A stretch of 64,000 bases of DNA from contig NZ_STFF01000008.1 of the NCBI RefSeq assembly GCF_004834005.1, forward strand, positions 124,001-188,000, in the 5' to 3' direction. This document shows, in pieces, positions 1 to 8,976 of the stretch. The stretch is from Niastella caeni. Lineage in GTDB: Bacteria > Bacteroidota > Bacteroidia > Chitinophagales > Chitinophagaceae. The stretch's first letter is position 1; every line of letters begins with the position of its first letter. The notes below the pieces were generated by a model. It had not been told where the DNA came from. It made no database searches and saw nothing but the letters and a program-made list of their open reading frames with translations. The translations under genes were made by a program, and so were the position numbers.

Positions 1-1
1 A

Positions 2-901
2 CCTAACGTAGTAGGTACTGCAAATGCCGTTGCCGGTGGCTGGGGTAACCTGGGTGGTGGTATTACCCAAATTGCAATGCCATTGATCGCTGCCGCTTTT
101 GTTGGCGCCGGTTATATTGACAAAGCCAATTCATGGCGCATTGCCATGATAGTACCGGGCGTTATATTGTTGATAATGGCATTCCTGTATTACCGTTTTA
201 CCAAAGACACCCCGAATGGTAATTACAATGAGATCAAACGCCAGACAAAAGAAAAAAAGAAAGGCACTTTTGTAATAGCATTAAAAGATTACAGAACATG
301 GGTGCTGGCAATTGCTTATGCCGCCTGTTTCGGTATTGAGATCACCGTTGATAACGTTGCCGCTACTTACTTCGTAGATAATTTCAAAGCGAGCATTATT
401 ATGGCCGGCGCGCTGGCCAGCATCTTCGGTTTCATGAACATCTTTGCCCGGGCGCTGGGTGGTATTTTCAGCGACAAAGTTGGTAAAATATATGGCTTGC
501 GCGGTAAAGGATTGTTGCTGGCCGGCTTCCTGGTGCTGGAAGGTATTGGTATCATTCTCTTTGCCAAAGCGGGCACCTTGCCAATGGCTATTGTTTCCAT
601 GTTAATATTTGCCTTGTTCCTGAAAATGGCTAATGGTGGAACTTATTCAATTGTACCATTTGTAAATAAAGATGCGATCGGTAGTGTAGCGGGTATTGTT
701 GGTGCGGGTGGAAACATCGGCGCCATGCTGGTAGGCTTCCTGTTTAAATCAAAGAACATTTCTTATTCTCAGGCTTTTTATTATATAGGTATTGGTGTAG
801 CCGTAGTTGGGTTGGTGGTGTTGGTTACCCATTTGCGTACTTCAAATAAAGTGCAGTCGGCTACAAATATTAAAGACGACGCGGCCCTGGCCAGAGCATA
901 G
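2..901 (+). CDS. narK: NarK/NNP-family nitrate/nitrite transporter, 5' partial
   Basis: This is the C-terminal part of a major facilitator superfamily transporter of the nitrate/nitrite porter family, which moves nitrate or nitrite across the inner membrane. The frame is open from base 2, so the gene starts before the window; the first ATG inside it, at base 77, is not the real start. The first visible residues contain the family nitrate signature (GTANAVAGGWGNLGGGI), followed by several hydrophobic segments and a second glycine-rich stretch, GIVGAGGNIGAM, near the end. It ends 183 bp before the nitrate reductase on the same strand, which fits a nitrate uptake and assimilation cluster. The direction of transport (nitrate in or nitrite out) cannot be told from this fragment. 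Confidence 0.93.
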   Translation, partial: PNVVGTANAVAGGWGNLGGGITQIAMPLIAAAFVGAGYIDKANSWRIAMIVPGVILLIMAFLYYRFTKDTPNGNYNEIKRQTKEKKKGTFVIALKDYRTWVLAIAYAACFGIEITVDNVAATYFVDNFKASIIMAGALASIFGFMNIFARALGGIFSDKVGKIYGLRGKGLLLAGFLVLEGIGIILFAKAGTLPMAIVSMLIFALFLKMANGGTYSIVPFVNKDAIGSVAGIVGAGGNIGAMLVGFLFKSKNISYSQAFYYIGIGVAVVGLVVLVTHLRTSNKVQSATNIKDDAALARA

Positions 902-921
902 ATAAAACGGATGAATATTAA

Positions 922-1062
922 ATATTGAACGTCGATTGTTGAAGGGAAAGAAAAAACAAAAGCAAGGAAAAAATAAAATAAGGAACAATGAGTAATAAAG
1001 TGTCGGGTGTTATTTCAATATTCAATACCTGCCTGCCGGCAGGCAGGTTCGACATTCAATAT
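922..1062. repeat. Inverted repeat enclosing a 22-nt GC palindrome
   Basis: The gap between the transporter and the nitrate reductase has near-identical inverted arms at 922-935 (ATATTGAACGTCGA) and 1049-1062 (TCGACATTCAATAT), with 13 of 14 positions complementary. Just inside the right arm, 1027-1048 is a perfect 22-nt palindrome built on CCTGCC/GGCAGG. There is no T-tract, so it is not a typical intrinsic terminator. It looks like a dispersed intergenic palindrome. Confidence 0.6.
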
Positions 1063-1084
1063 TCAACGTTTCTAAAGTATAATC

Positions 1085-4000
1085 ATGAATAATCAGCATC
1101 CCGAATCAATGACCACCACCTGCTGCTATTGCGGAGTTGGATGTGGCGTGGTAGTAAATAAGGATAAGAAAGGGAATATTACGGTTGAAGGCGACAAGCA
1201 ACATCCGGTCAATAAAGGCATGTTGTGCAGCAAAGGCATGAATCTGCATTATACTATCAATGATAAAAGCGATCGCTTGCTGTACCCGCAGATGCGCTAC
1301 AATAAGAACATGCCCATGCAACGCGTTTCATGGGATGAGGCGTTGGAGCGCACTGCGGCTGTATTCAAAACATTCATCAATAAGTATGGTCCTGACTCCG
1401 TAGCCTTTTATGTATCCGGGCAATGTCTCACCGAAGAATATTACGTGATCAATAAATTGATAAAAGGGTTTATTGGCAGTAATAACATCGATACCAACTC
1501 CCGGTTATGCATGAGCAGCGCCGTGGTAGGTTACAAGATGTCATTGGGCGAAGACAGCGTGCCCGTTTGTTACGATGATATAGAAGCGGCAGATTGCTTT
1601 TTCATCACCGGCGCCAATCCGGCCTGGTGTCACCCCATTTTATGGCGACGGATAGAAGCGCATAAAGCGGCGAATCCGAATGTAAAGATCATTGTTGCCG
1701 ACCCGCGTAAAACTGACACCTGTTCTTTAGCTGATGTGCATTTGCAACTGAACCCCGGCACCGATATTACGTTGAACCATGCTATTGGCAGGTTGCTGAT
1801 CGAGAACGGGGATGTGGATCTTGATTTTATTAAGAATCATACGGAAGGATTTGAACAATATAAAAAGATCGTATTTCAAAGAACACTGGCAGAAGCTGCA
1901 CAGATCTGTGGCATCGATGAAGTGACCATTAAACTGGCGGCACAACATATTGGTAATGCCAAAGGTTTCATCAGCATGTGGACGATGGGGTTGAACCAAA
2001 GCGCGATTGGCGTAAACAAAAACCTCAGCCTTATTAACCTCAATCTTATCACCGGCCATATTGGAAAACCGGGTTCTGGTCCGTTTTCATTAACGGGACA
2101 GCCGAATGCCATGGGTGGACGTGAGGTGGGCGGTTTATCGAACATGTTGCCGGCGCACCGTAACCTGGCCAATCCCAAACACCGCGAAGAAGTACAACAG
2201 TTCTGGGGTGGCACGCACATTTCTGAAAAGGCCGGTCTTACCGCAACAGAAATGTTCGATGCATTGAATGATGGCCGGTTAAAAGCCATCTGGATCATTT
2301 GCACCAACCCGCTGATCAGTTTGCCGAATGTACGGGCCGCGGAAGAAGGTTTGAAGAAAGCGAAGTTTGTGGTAGTGCAGGATATGAGCAATCGCCCCGA
2401 AACCCTGAAATATGCAGATGTTATATTGCCCGCCGCCACCTGGACGGAGAAAGAGGGCACCATGACCAATTCTGAACGACGCATTGCTTACCTGAATAAA
2501 ATTGTTGATGCACCCGGTGAAGCATTACCGGATGCAGAAATTATCTGCCGGTTTGCTCAGAAAATGGGCTATCATGGTTTCGACTATGCCGATGCATCGG
2601 CTATCTATGATGAACATGTGCAGTTGACTGCCGGCACCAATATCGATATTAGTGGGTTAAATTATAGTACGTTAAAAAACAGGAGGTCAGTGCAATGGCC
2701 GTATCCCAAAGGGGAAACAGGCCAGGGCACTGTACGCTTGTTTACTGACAAAACTTTTTATACACCTTCTGCCAAAGCCGTCATTCACCCGGTGCCTGAT
2801 GACCTCACCAGTGAAAAGCCAGATGGCGATTTTCCGTTTATTCTAACCACCGGCCGTATACGCGACCAATGGCATACGATGAGCAAGACCGGTAAGGTGA
2901 ATAAACTGAAGCAACATATTCAGCAATCATTTTTGGAAATTCATCCCGAAGATGCGCGCCGCCTGCATTTGAAAGACGGTGATATTGCCATTGTAAGCTC
3001 GCGTCGCGGTGAAGTGCGCGTAAAAGCCACTGTTTCCAACACAATAAAAAAAGGCGTTGTATTTCTGCCCATGCACTGGGGCAAGATCCTGAACAACGAC
3101 CTCAACCGGGCAAATAATGTTACCAGCCCGATGATAGATCCCATTTCAAAAGAACCTGATTTTAAATTCTGCGCCGTACAGGTAGCGCCATATAAAAAGC
3201 CACGCCAGCGCATTGTGATCATTGGCGCCGGCGCCGGTGCATTTGGTTTTGTGAAATCGTACCGCGAAATGAACAGTGAAGATGAACTGGTGATCTTCAG
3301 CAAAGAGAATTTTCCTTTTTATAACCGGGTGATGTTGCCCGATTACATCAGCGGTACCCAAAGCTGGGAGCAGTTGATCAAAATGAAGGAATCGGAAGAG
3401 CCCGGTTATAATATCAAGTTGCATAAAGGCGTGAGCGTTGAGAAGATCGACCGGGAAAATAAATGTGTGGTAGATTCTACCGGCCGTACTACTTATTATG
3501 ATGTGTTGTTGATGGCAACCGGTAGTCGTGCAGCAGTTCCCCGTAATGTGCCTGCGTTAAAAGGTATTTTCACCATGCGCAGTCGTACCGATGCCGATGA
3601 ATTCAAGAACCACGTACCGCGCGATGGCCATGTAGTGATCGTAGGTGGTGGATTGCTTGGTCTTGAGCTGGCGGCTTCGTTGCGTGAAGTAGATATCAAG
3701 GTTACCATCGTACAGCGGATCTCGCGTTTCCTCGATCGTCAGTTAGACCCATTGGGAAGCCAGTTGCTGCACGAAGAAATGTCGGATCATCAGTGCGATA
3801 TTTATTACGATGATGAAGTGACGTTGTTCTATGGCCGCAGTGAGTTAACCGGTATACGCCTGAAAAGCGGCGTGGTGATCAATTGTAACGCCCTGGTATT
3901 TGCCATTGGTACTATTCCCAATATTGAGCTGGCCAAAGAAACCGGCCTGCATTGCCAGCGTGGGGTTATTGTAAACGAACGCCTGCAAACAAGCGATCCA

Positions 4001-4606
4001 AACATTTTCGCTATTGGTGAAATTGCCGAGTTTGAAGGCATGCTGTATGGTATTACTGCCGCAGCGGAACAGCAGGCGCATATAGTGGCTCGATATTTAC
4101 AAGGCGATATCGCAGCCTTCTATGGCGGTAGCCTGTTCATGAACATTATTAAAATACATGGCTTCGATCTTTGTAGCATAGGTATACCGGAATGCCCGAA
4201 CGAACAGGATTACGAAGAGATCATCTTCCTGGATAAAGCCAAACGTTATTATAAAAAATGTATCATTCACCATGACCGGTTGGTAGGCGCTATTTTAATA
4301 GGCGACAAAAGTGAGTTCCAGGAGTTCAGGGAACTGATCGCCAATAAGATTGAGCTGAATGAAAAGCGCCTGCAATTACTCCGCAGCGGTAAAAAAGCAG
4401 AACCGGTATTGGGTAAGCTGGTATGTAGTTGTAATAACGTGGGCAGCGACAATCTGAAGAATAAGATCAATGAAGGTTGCACTGATCTCAAGCAATTGTG
4501 CTCTGTAACGGGCGCGGGTACCGGCTGCGGTTCGTGCCGGCCCGAAGTGCAAAGGATTCTGGAAGAAACATTGGCAAATGTGACTAACGGTTTGTTGGTG
4601 AAATAA
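1085..4606 (+). CDS. nasA: Assimilatory nitrate reductase with fused FAD/NAD(P)H and BFD-type [2Fe-2S] modules
   Basis: This predicted cytoplasmic nitrate reductase of 1173 residues reduces nitrate to nitrite at a molybdopterin centre. The N-terminus has the [4Fe-4S] cysteines (CCYCGVGC, then MLCSKG about 40 residues later), and residues 1 to about 700 are a bis-MGD oxidoreductase of the NasA/NapA type. A pyridine-nucleotide disulfide oxidoreductase follows, with a dinucleotide motif VIIGAGAGAFG near 711 and a second one, VIVGGGLLGLE, near 855. A BFD-like [2Fe-2S] domain closes the protein near 1110-1160 (CSCNNV, then TGCGSC). In many bacteria the flavin/Fe-S part is a separate subunit, so this fusion probably draws electrons directly from NAD(P)H. 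There is no Tat signal, consistent with a cytoplasmic enzyme. mobA downstream supplies its cofactor. Confidence 0.93.
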   Translation: MNNQHPESMTTTCCYCGVGCGVVVNKDKKGNITVEGDKQHPVNKGMLCSKGMNLHYTINDKSDRLLYPQMRYNKNMPMQRVSWDEALERTAAVFKTFINKYGPDSVAFYVSGQCLTEEYYVINKLIKGFIGSNNIDTNSRLCMSSAVVGYKMSLGEDSVPVCYDDIEAADCFFITGANPAWCHPILWRRIEAHKAANPNVKIIVADPRKTDTCSLADVHLQLNPGTDITLNHAIGRLLIENGDVDLDFIKNHTEGFEQYKKIVFQRTLAEAAQICGIDEVTIKLAAQHIGNAKGFISMWTMGLNQSAIGVNKNLSLINLNLITGHIGKPGSGPFSLTGQPNAMGGREVGGLSNMLPAHRNLANPKHREEVQQFWGGTHISEKAGLTATEMFDALNDGRLKAIWIICTNPLISLPNVRAAEEGLKKAKFVVVQDMSNRPETLKYADVILPAATWTEKEGTMTNSERRIAYLNKIVDAPGEALPDAEIICRFAQKMGYHGFDYADASAIYDEHVQLTAGTNIDISGLNYSTLKNRRSVQWPYPKGETGQGTVRLFTDKTFYTPSAKAVIHPVPDDLTSEKPDGDFPFILTTGRIRDQWHTMSKTGKVNKLKQHIQQSFLEIHPEDARRLHLKDGDIAIVSSRRGEVRVKATVSNTIKKGVVFLPMHWGKILNNDLNRANNVTSPMIDPISKEPDFKFCAVQVAPYKKPRQRIVIIGAGAGAFGFVKSYREMNSEDELVIFSKENFPFYNRVMLPDYISGTQSWEQLIKMKESEEPGYNIKLHKGVSVEKIDRENKCVVDSTGRTTYYDVLLMATGSRAAVPRNVPALKGIFTMRSRTDADEFKNHVPRDGHVVIVGGGLLGLELAASLREVDIKVTIVQRISRFLDRQLDPLGSQLLHEEMSDHQCDIYYDDEVTLFYGRSELTGIRLKSGVVINCNALVFAIGTIPNIELAKETGLHCQRGVIVNERLQTSDPNIFAIGEIAEFEGMLYGITAAAEQQAHIVARYLQGDIAAFYGGSLFMNIIKIHGFDLCSIGIPECPNEQDYEEIIFLDKAKRYYKKCIIHHDRLVGAILIGDKSEFQEFRELIANKIELNEKRLQLLRSGKKAEPVLGKLVCSCNNVGSDNLKNKINEGCTDLKQLCSVTGAGTGCGSCRPEVQRILEETLANVTNGLLVK

Positions 4607-4697
4607 TAGAAAGGCAACGAGCCATCGAGGCAACAAGGCAGCGGCGCTACAAGTTGAAGAACCACAAACCATAAACCACAAACAACAAACCGATTTT

Positions 4698-6188
4698 ATG
4701 CGCAAGTATCATCATATAAAAATCAACCTGCCGGGTGGCATCGTGGCTGCCGGCGATCTGCATGCATGGATGGAAGCTGCTGAAAGATGTGGCGTAGACC
4801 AGGTGCAATTCGGTAACCGCCAGCAATTGTATTGCCGGGCCGATAGCGCCAATGAGAAAGAATTCCGCAACGAGCTGGATCAACTGGGTGTTTTTTATGA
4901 AGTGAATCGCGATGAGCATGCCAATATTCTTACTTCGTATGTGGCAGAAGATGTATTTCAAAACGCCAACTGGTTAAGTGAAGGCGTTTATAAAGATATT
5001 CTGGGTTTGTTTGATTATCGCCCGCGGTTGAAGCTGAACCTGGTTGATGCCAGTCAAAGTTTCATTCCGTTCTTTACCGGTAACATCAATTTTATATCGT
5101 CACCGCTAAGCAACTATTGGTATTTGTATGTTCGTTTTCCCAGGACCACCATTATCTATTGCTGGAAAGGGTTGATCTATTCAGACGATATTCCCCGCAT
5201 AACCCGGTTGTTGGAAGAAGCGATCATAAAAAATAGCACATTGACCGATGGTGATGCCCTGTATAACCTGGTGCATGCCAAAGAACAATTCATCATGCAA
5301 CCCGTTGCGGCCGAGTTGGGCATTCCCCAATTTGCCCTGCCTTATTACGAAGGGTTTAACCGGTATGGCGAAAAAACATGGCTGGGCATTTACCGGCGCG
5401 ATGAGTGCTTCCCCGTTTCGTTTTTAAAAGATATTGCTGCAATATGTTTGAAGACCAAGGTAGGTCAGTTATATATAACACCGTGGAAATCGCTTATTGT
5501 AAAAGGTATTGCCCAAAACGATCGTGCCGCCTGGGACATTGTGTTGAACAAGTACCGCATCAATGTGCGTCATGCCGCCAATGAACTGAACTGGCAGATC
5601 GAGGACCTGAGTGAAGAGGGGTTGAATTTAAAGCGATATATTATCCGTCAATTTGATAAAGACGATGTGCGTACATATGGACTGAGCTTCGCTATCAAAA
5701 CCAAACAGAAATCGGGCTTGTTCGGTTTGTTTGGTGCTGTTGTAATAGCGAAACAGTTCAATACAAGCCGCAATAAAAGCGCGGCCATGAACCGGTACGA
5801 TATAATGTACACCAGGGATTTTAATCCCAACTCAAGGGAATATATCTTATTTCGCAAAGGGGTGCTGAAGGAAGAACTGGGCGCTTACCTGATCGCGCTC
5901 TGCAAATACTTTTATGATCTTACTACCGAAGAAGCAGATAAAATTCTACACAATGTGTACCGGCAGGAAGTGGTGAAGGAGCCTGTTGCCAAATCAGCGG
6001 TGAATGTACCCGTTATTTACCAGTGCAGGCATTGCTTTACGGTGTATGATGAACAATACGGGGATAGCGAAAATGGTATCGCTCCCGGTACGTCATTCAG
6101 TCAGTTGCCAGATGCATACCATTGCCCGGTGTGTGAGGCCGGGAAATCAGAATTTCAGGTAGTAAAACCGGAGGTGGCTAAAGCCTAA
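4698..6188 (+). CDS. Nitrite-reductase-like protein with C-terminal rubredoxin domain
   Basis: This 496-residue protein lies 91 bp after the nitrate reductase. The C-terminal 55 residues are a clear rubredoxin: YQCRHC near 440, a CPVC pair about 35 residues later, and the expected spacing between them. The rest resembles the two ferredoxin-like halves of nitrite/sulfite reductases, with LPGGIVAAGDLHAWMEAAE near the start and a second half around GQLYITPWKSLIVKGI near 255-270. The four-cysteine Cx5C...Cx3C set that holds siroheme and [4Fe-4S] in active nitrite reductases is absent; the remaining cysteines are scattered. It is therefore unlikely to be a normal nitrite reductase. A role as an electron-transfer or docking partner for nitrate or nitrite reduction is an inference from context. 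Confidence 0.7.
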   Translation: MRKYHHIKINLPGGIVAAGDLHAWMEAAERCGVDQVQFGNRQQLYCRADSANEKEFRNELDQLGVFYEVNRDEHANILTSYVAEDVFQNANWLSEGVYKDILGLFDYRPRLKLNLVDASQSFIPFFTGNINFISSPLSNYWYLYVRFPRTTIIYCWKGLIYSDDIPRITRLLEEAIIKNSTLTDGDALYNLVHAKEQFIMQPVAAELGIPQFALPYYEGFNRYGEKTWLGIYRRDECFPVSFLKDIAAICLKTKVGQLYITPWKSLIVKGIAQNDRAAWDIVLNKYRINVRHAANELNWQIEDLSEEGLNLKRYIIRQFDKDDVRTYGLSFAIKTKQKSGLFGLFGAVVIAKQFNTSRNKSAAMNRYDIMYTRDFNPNSREYILFRKGVLKEELGAYLIALCKYFYDLTTEEADKILHNVYRQEVVKEPVAKSAVNVPVIYQCRHCFTVYDEQYGDSENGIAPGTSFSQLPDAYHCPVCEAGKSEFQVVKPEVAKA

Positions 6189-6268
6189 GGGCAACGTATC
6201 AATAATTCATCATATTTAACATTCCTTTTTTCTCCTCCAAATCAAGTCCGGGACTGGATTTAGGGACG

Positions 6269-6301
6269 TTTGTGCTTTTGACCCCTGAACCCTTATCTTT
6301 G
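6269..6301 (+). promoter_or_regulatory. Predicted Bacteroidota-type promoter, leaderless start
   Basis: TTTG at 6269-6272 (-33 box) is followed after 21 bp by TATCTTTG at 6294-6301, a perfect match to the TAnnTTTG -7 consensus of Bacteroidota. The -7 box ends only 4 nt before the ATG of the next gene at 6306, so the transcript would start at or beside the start codon. Confidence 0.6.
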
Positions 6302-6305
6302 TTCC

Positions 6306-6593
6306 ATGAAACCCACTATAACTATAGAATATTGTCCGAAATGCGGATGGTTGCTGCGGGCTGCGTATATGGCACAGGAGTTGTTAACCACCTTTGCAGA
6401 TGAGTTGCAGGGTGTGTTACTTAAACCCAGTGAAGTAAGTGGCCGGTATACTATTTGCATCGGGGAACAAAAGGTTTTTGATCGTAAAGAGGTGGGCGGT
6501 TTCCTGGAAATTAAAGAAGTAAAGCAGTTGGTGCGTGATGTGGTGGCGCCGGGTAAAAGCCTCGGGCACGCAGATCGCAAAGTACATGACTGA
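6306..6593 (+). CDS. SelT/SelW/SelH (Rdx) family CxxC protein
   Basis: This 95-residue protein has the N-terminal motif TITIEYCPKCGWLLRAAYMAQELL, typical of the Rdx family of thioredoxin-like selenoprotein W homologues. Here the usual selenocysteine position is an ordinary cysteine in a CxxC pair at residues 9-12. The family is linked to redox chemistry, but the bacterial substrate is not established. The start at 6306 places the CxxC where the family expects it, and it has a strong promoter immediately upstream. It lies 33 bp before mobA and is likely co-transcribed with it, which ties it loosely to nitrate or molybdenum metabolism. Confidence 0.82.
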   Translation: MKPTITIEYCPKCGWLLRAAYMAQELLTTFADELQGVLLKPSEVSGRYTICIGEQKVFDRKEVGGFLEIKEVKQLVRDVVAPGKSLGHADRKVHD

Positions 6594-6626
6594 TAGCTTG
6601 ATTGATCACCTTCCCAGTATATAATT

Positions 6627-7217
6627 ATGGAAAACTTGTTAGGTGTAATATTATGTGGCGGCGAAAGCAAGCGCATGGGCTCCGACAAGGGGCTGTTGCC
6701 GATTCGTAATACCATATGGGCTAAACATATGCATGAGAAGCTGGCCATGTTCCACCTGCCGGTGGTGTATTCGGTTAATCAGCAACAGGTGCTCACGTAT
6801 GTTGAAGAAGTTTCTCCCGAATTATTGGTGGTTGACAATGCTGAAGTGGAAGGCCCGTTAAAAGGACTGCTCAGCGTTCATCAGCAATTTCCTGATAAAG
6901 ACCTGCTGTTACTGGCTTGCGACATGCTCGATCTGGATGCCGGTTCCATCAATCATCTGTTACAGGAATACATGCGCGATAACCAGTATGATTTTTATGT
7001 ATACCAGGATGCCGATTTTGCACAGCCTTTTTGCGGCATATATACCCGCACCGGTTTGGAAAAAGTGGCAGGTCGCATTATGATCGGGCGATTGAAAAAT
7101 TACAGTCTGCAAGCCATTTTCGATGAAGGGCATACACTGCGGTTACCCATCCGCATTCCTCACGTGTTTCGCAATTATAACTCCAATGCAGATATCGAGG
7201 CGTATTTTGAGCATTAG
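6627..7217 (+). CDS. mobA: Molybdenum cofactor guanylyltransferase MobA
   Basis: This 196-residue protein of the MobA family transfers GMP from GTP to molybdopterin, giving the guanine dinucleotide (MGD) cofactor needed by nitrate reductases such as the one encoded upstream. The nucleotide-binding signature LCGGESKRMGSDKGLLP sits at residues 9-25, and LLLACDMLDLD near residue 95 supplies the metal-binding aspartate. The length matches the family (about 190-200 residues). It is the last gene of the + strand nitrate cluster and faces the MocR regulator tail to tail. No clear terminator hairpin was seen in the 145-bp convergent gap. Confidence 0.9.
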   Translation: MENLLGVILCGGESKRMGSDKGLLPIRNTIWAKHMHEKLAMFHLPVVYSVNQQQVLTYVEEVSPELLVVDNAEVEGPLKGLLSVHQQFPDKDLLLLACDMLDLDAGSINHLLQEYMRDNQYDFYVYQDADFAQPFCGIYTRTGLEKVAGRIMIGRLKNYSLQAIFDEGHTLRLPIRIPHVFRNYNSNADIEAYFEH

Positions 7218-7324
7218 GGGGAAGAAGGCAACGAGGTATAAAGGCATCGAGAAATACAGCTCCGGAACGACTTACTTCATTATTCGATATTGGGTATTCA
7301 ATATTCTTCTGTTTTCCGGCCTTC

Positions 7325-7345
7325 CTCATTTCTCTGTTTTTCATT
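7325..7345. repeat. Pyrimidine-rich 21-nt repeat, copy 1
   Basis: The 21 bases here (CTCATTTCTCTG followed by TTTTTCATT) are identical to 39716-39736 between the sigma and anti-sigma genes, 32 kb away. Both copies continue into further CATT-type repeats. They belong to the short intergenic repeat families seen across this window. Confidence 0.7.
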
Positions 7346-7362
7346 TTTAATTCTTCATTTCA

Positions 7363-8802
7363 CTATCCCATTTTTTTAACTAAGCTACCTAATATCTTCA
7401 GTCCACGTTCCACCCCATCGTTCCACGGTTGGCCATAACCAATTCGCATATAGTTGCTATAGCGATCGCGCATGGAAAAAATTCTCCCCGGCGCAACCGA
7501 AACCTGGTATTTCATCGCCTCCTGGTATAGTTGAAATGTATTCACTTTTTTATTCAGTTCCAGCCACAATACAAAACCGCCTTGGGGTCTCGACACCTTG
7601 GTGTCGGGCGGAAAATAATCGAGTATGCCCTGTACATAGCGCAGTTGCTGGGTATGCAGGGACGTACGTAATTTTTTCAGGTGATAATCGAACCGGCCTA
7701 TGCTTAGGAAATGCGCCATGGCATGTTGGGTAATGGTAACCCCGGTGATCGTGTGCCGCGTTTTTAAACGAGTGAATTGTTCCTTAAAGCGGCCGGGAAT
7801 GGTCCACCCGATGCGATAGCCGGGGGCCAGCGATTTGCTGATAGAAGCGCAATACAATACCCAGCCTTCGGTATCATAGGTTTTGCAACAGCGCGGCCGG
7901 TGATGACCAAAATACAACTCCCCATAAATATCATCTTCAATTAATGGAATGCGATGTTTGGTGATCAGTTCAACCAATGCCTTTTTATTTTCATCGGGCA
8001 TGCAACAGCCGAGCGGGTTGTTAAAGCTGGGAACGAACACGCAGGCCTTGATGTTTTCTTTTTTAATCGCCTGCTCCAGGTAATTCAGGTCGATACCGGT
8101 AACCGCATCGGTTGGAATTTCAATAACGTGCAATCCCAGCGACTCCATTACCTGGAAGATGCCAAAGAAGGTAGGCGTTTCAATGGCTACGGTATCACCC
8201 GGTCGGGTAACTGTTTGCAGGGCGAGCGACAGGGCTTCCATACATCCGGCGGTGATCACCACGTCGTTCGCTGTAATTTTTCCACCCCAGTTAAACGCCA
8301 TCCGCGCAACCTGTTTGCGCAATTCCAGGTTACCCTGTACCTCTTCATACGTAATACAACTGGTTGCCGAATGACGAAATGCATGCACGAGCGATTTATT
8401 CAATTTGGCCGCGGGCAACAGTTCCATGGCCGGCGCTGCTATAGCCAGGTTGGTGACATCGGTAGCGCTCAGTTTTTTAAAAACGGCGGCCACCATTTCA
8501 TCTACACTGATGGTACCGGCAAGCGTTTCCGGTTTCGGCGCAGCGGGTAAAGCAGGAAAACGTTTTTGATTGAAGCGAACATAGTAACCCGACTTGGGCC
8601 GTGACTCGATCAATCCTTTTCCTTCGAGATAATAATATGCCTGGAAGGCCGTACCCATGCTGATGCCGTATTCATCACTCAGCATGCGTACCGAAGGCAG
8701 CTTATCGCCGATCTTCAATATTTCATTGTGGATCATTTTCTCCAACCCCTCGGCGATCTGCAGGTACAGGTGATCTGCCCCGCTCAGTTTGTTTTTGTGC
8801 AT
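7363..8802 (-). CDS. MocR-type GntR regulator with aminotransferase-like domain
   Basis: This 479-residue protein has an N-terminal GntR winged helix (residues about 10-80, with SVRMLSDEYGISMGTAFQAYYYLEGKGLI as the recognition region) and a large fold-type I aminotransferase domain (about 110-475). The PLP-binding lysine is in SISKSLAPGYRIGW near residue 320, and the upstream cofactor contacts NNPLGC and EDDIYGEL are present. MocR proteins are usually PLP-dependent transcription factors, often controlling vitamin B6, amino acid or GABA genes and frequently themselves. The target here is unknown because the neighbours, mobA (convergent) and rpiA (same strand), do not point to one. Two direct repeats in its own promoter region suggest autoregulation. 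Confidence 0.9.
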   Translation of the reverse strand: MHKNKLSGADHLYLQIAEGLEKMIHNEILKIGDKLPSVRMLSDEYGISMGTAFQAYYYLEGKGLIESRPKSGYYVRFNQKRFPALPAAPKPETLAGTISVDEMVAAVFKKLSATDVTNLAIAAPAMELLPAAKLNKSLVHAFRHSATSCITYEEVQGNLELRKQVARMAFNWGGKITANDVVITAGCMEALSLALQTVTRPGDTVAIETPTFFGIFQVMESLGLHVIEIPTDAVTGIDLNYLEQAIKKENIKACVFVPSFNNPLGCCMPDENKKALVELITKHRIPLIEDDIYGELYFGHHRPRCCKTYDTEGWVLYCASISKSLAPGYRIGWTIPGRFKEQFTRLKTRHTITGVTITQHAMAHFLSIGRFDYHLKKLRTSLHTQQLRYVQGILDYFPPDTKVSRPQGGFVLWLELNKKVNTFQLYQEAMKYQVSVAPGRIFSMRDRYSNYMRIGYGQPWNDGVERGLKILGSLVKKMG

Positions 8803-8818
8803 GAATGTGATATAGTGA

Positions 8819-8856
8819 ATCTGATATACTTAAAGTTACGAAAATTGGATCTGATA
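8819..8856 (-). promoter_or_regulatory. Direct repeats ATCTGATA 30 bp apart, predicted MocR autoregulatory site
   Basis: ATCTGATA occurs at 8819-8826 and again at 8849-8856, in the same orientation and about three helical turns apart, 17-54 bp upstream of the MocR start codon. Between them the - strand reads TAACTTTA, one base from the TAnnTTTG -7 consensus. MocR proteins typically bind direct repeats as head-to-tail dimers, so autoregulation is a reasonable inference. Confidence 0.5.
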
Positions 8857-8976
8857 CACAAGGGTGGAAAACAGAATTTGATAATTGGATAATGTGATAA
8901 TTCGATAATTACTATTCTGCATTAGGCCTGCAGCTTAGTTATAGCTTGCAGCCTTCACAATTCATTAGCACATTCT

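Noticed and set aside
1876..2484. 202-residue antisense frame in the nitrate reductase gene
   Set aside because: The sense frame carries clear molybdopterin-enzyme motifs over the same bases; the antisense product has none.
4698..6188. Active siroheme nitrite or sulfite reductase
   Set aside because: The four cysteine ligands for siroheme and [4Fe-4S] are missing; only the rubredoxin cysteines form metal-binding pairs.
7954..8550. 198-residue antisense frame opposite the MocR gene
   Set aside because: The aminotransferase motifs on the - strand explain the region fully.
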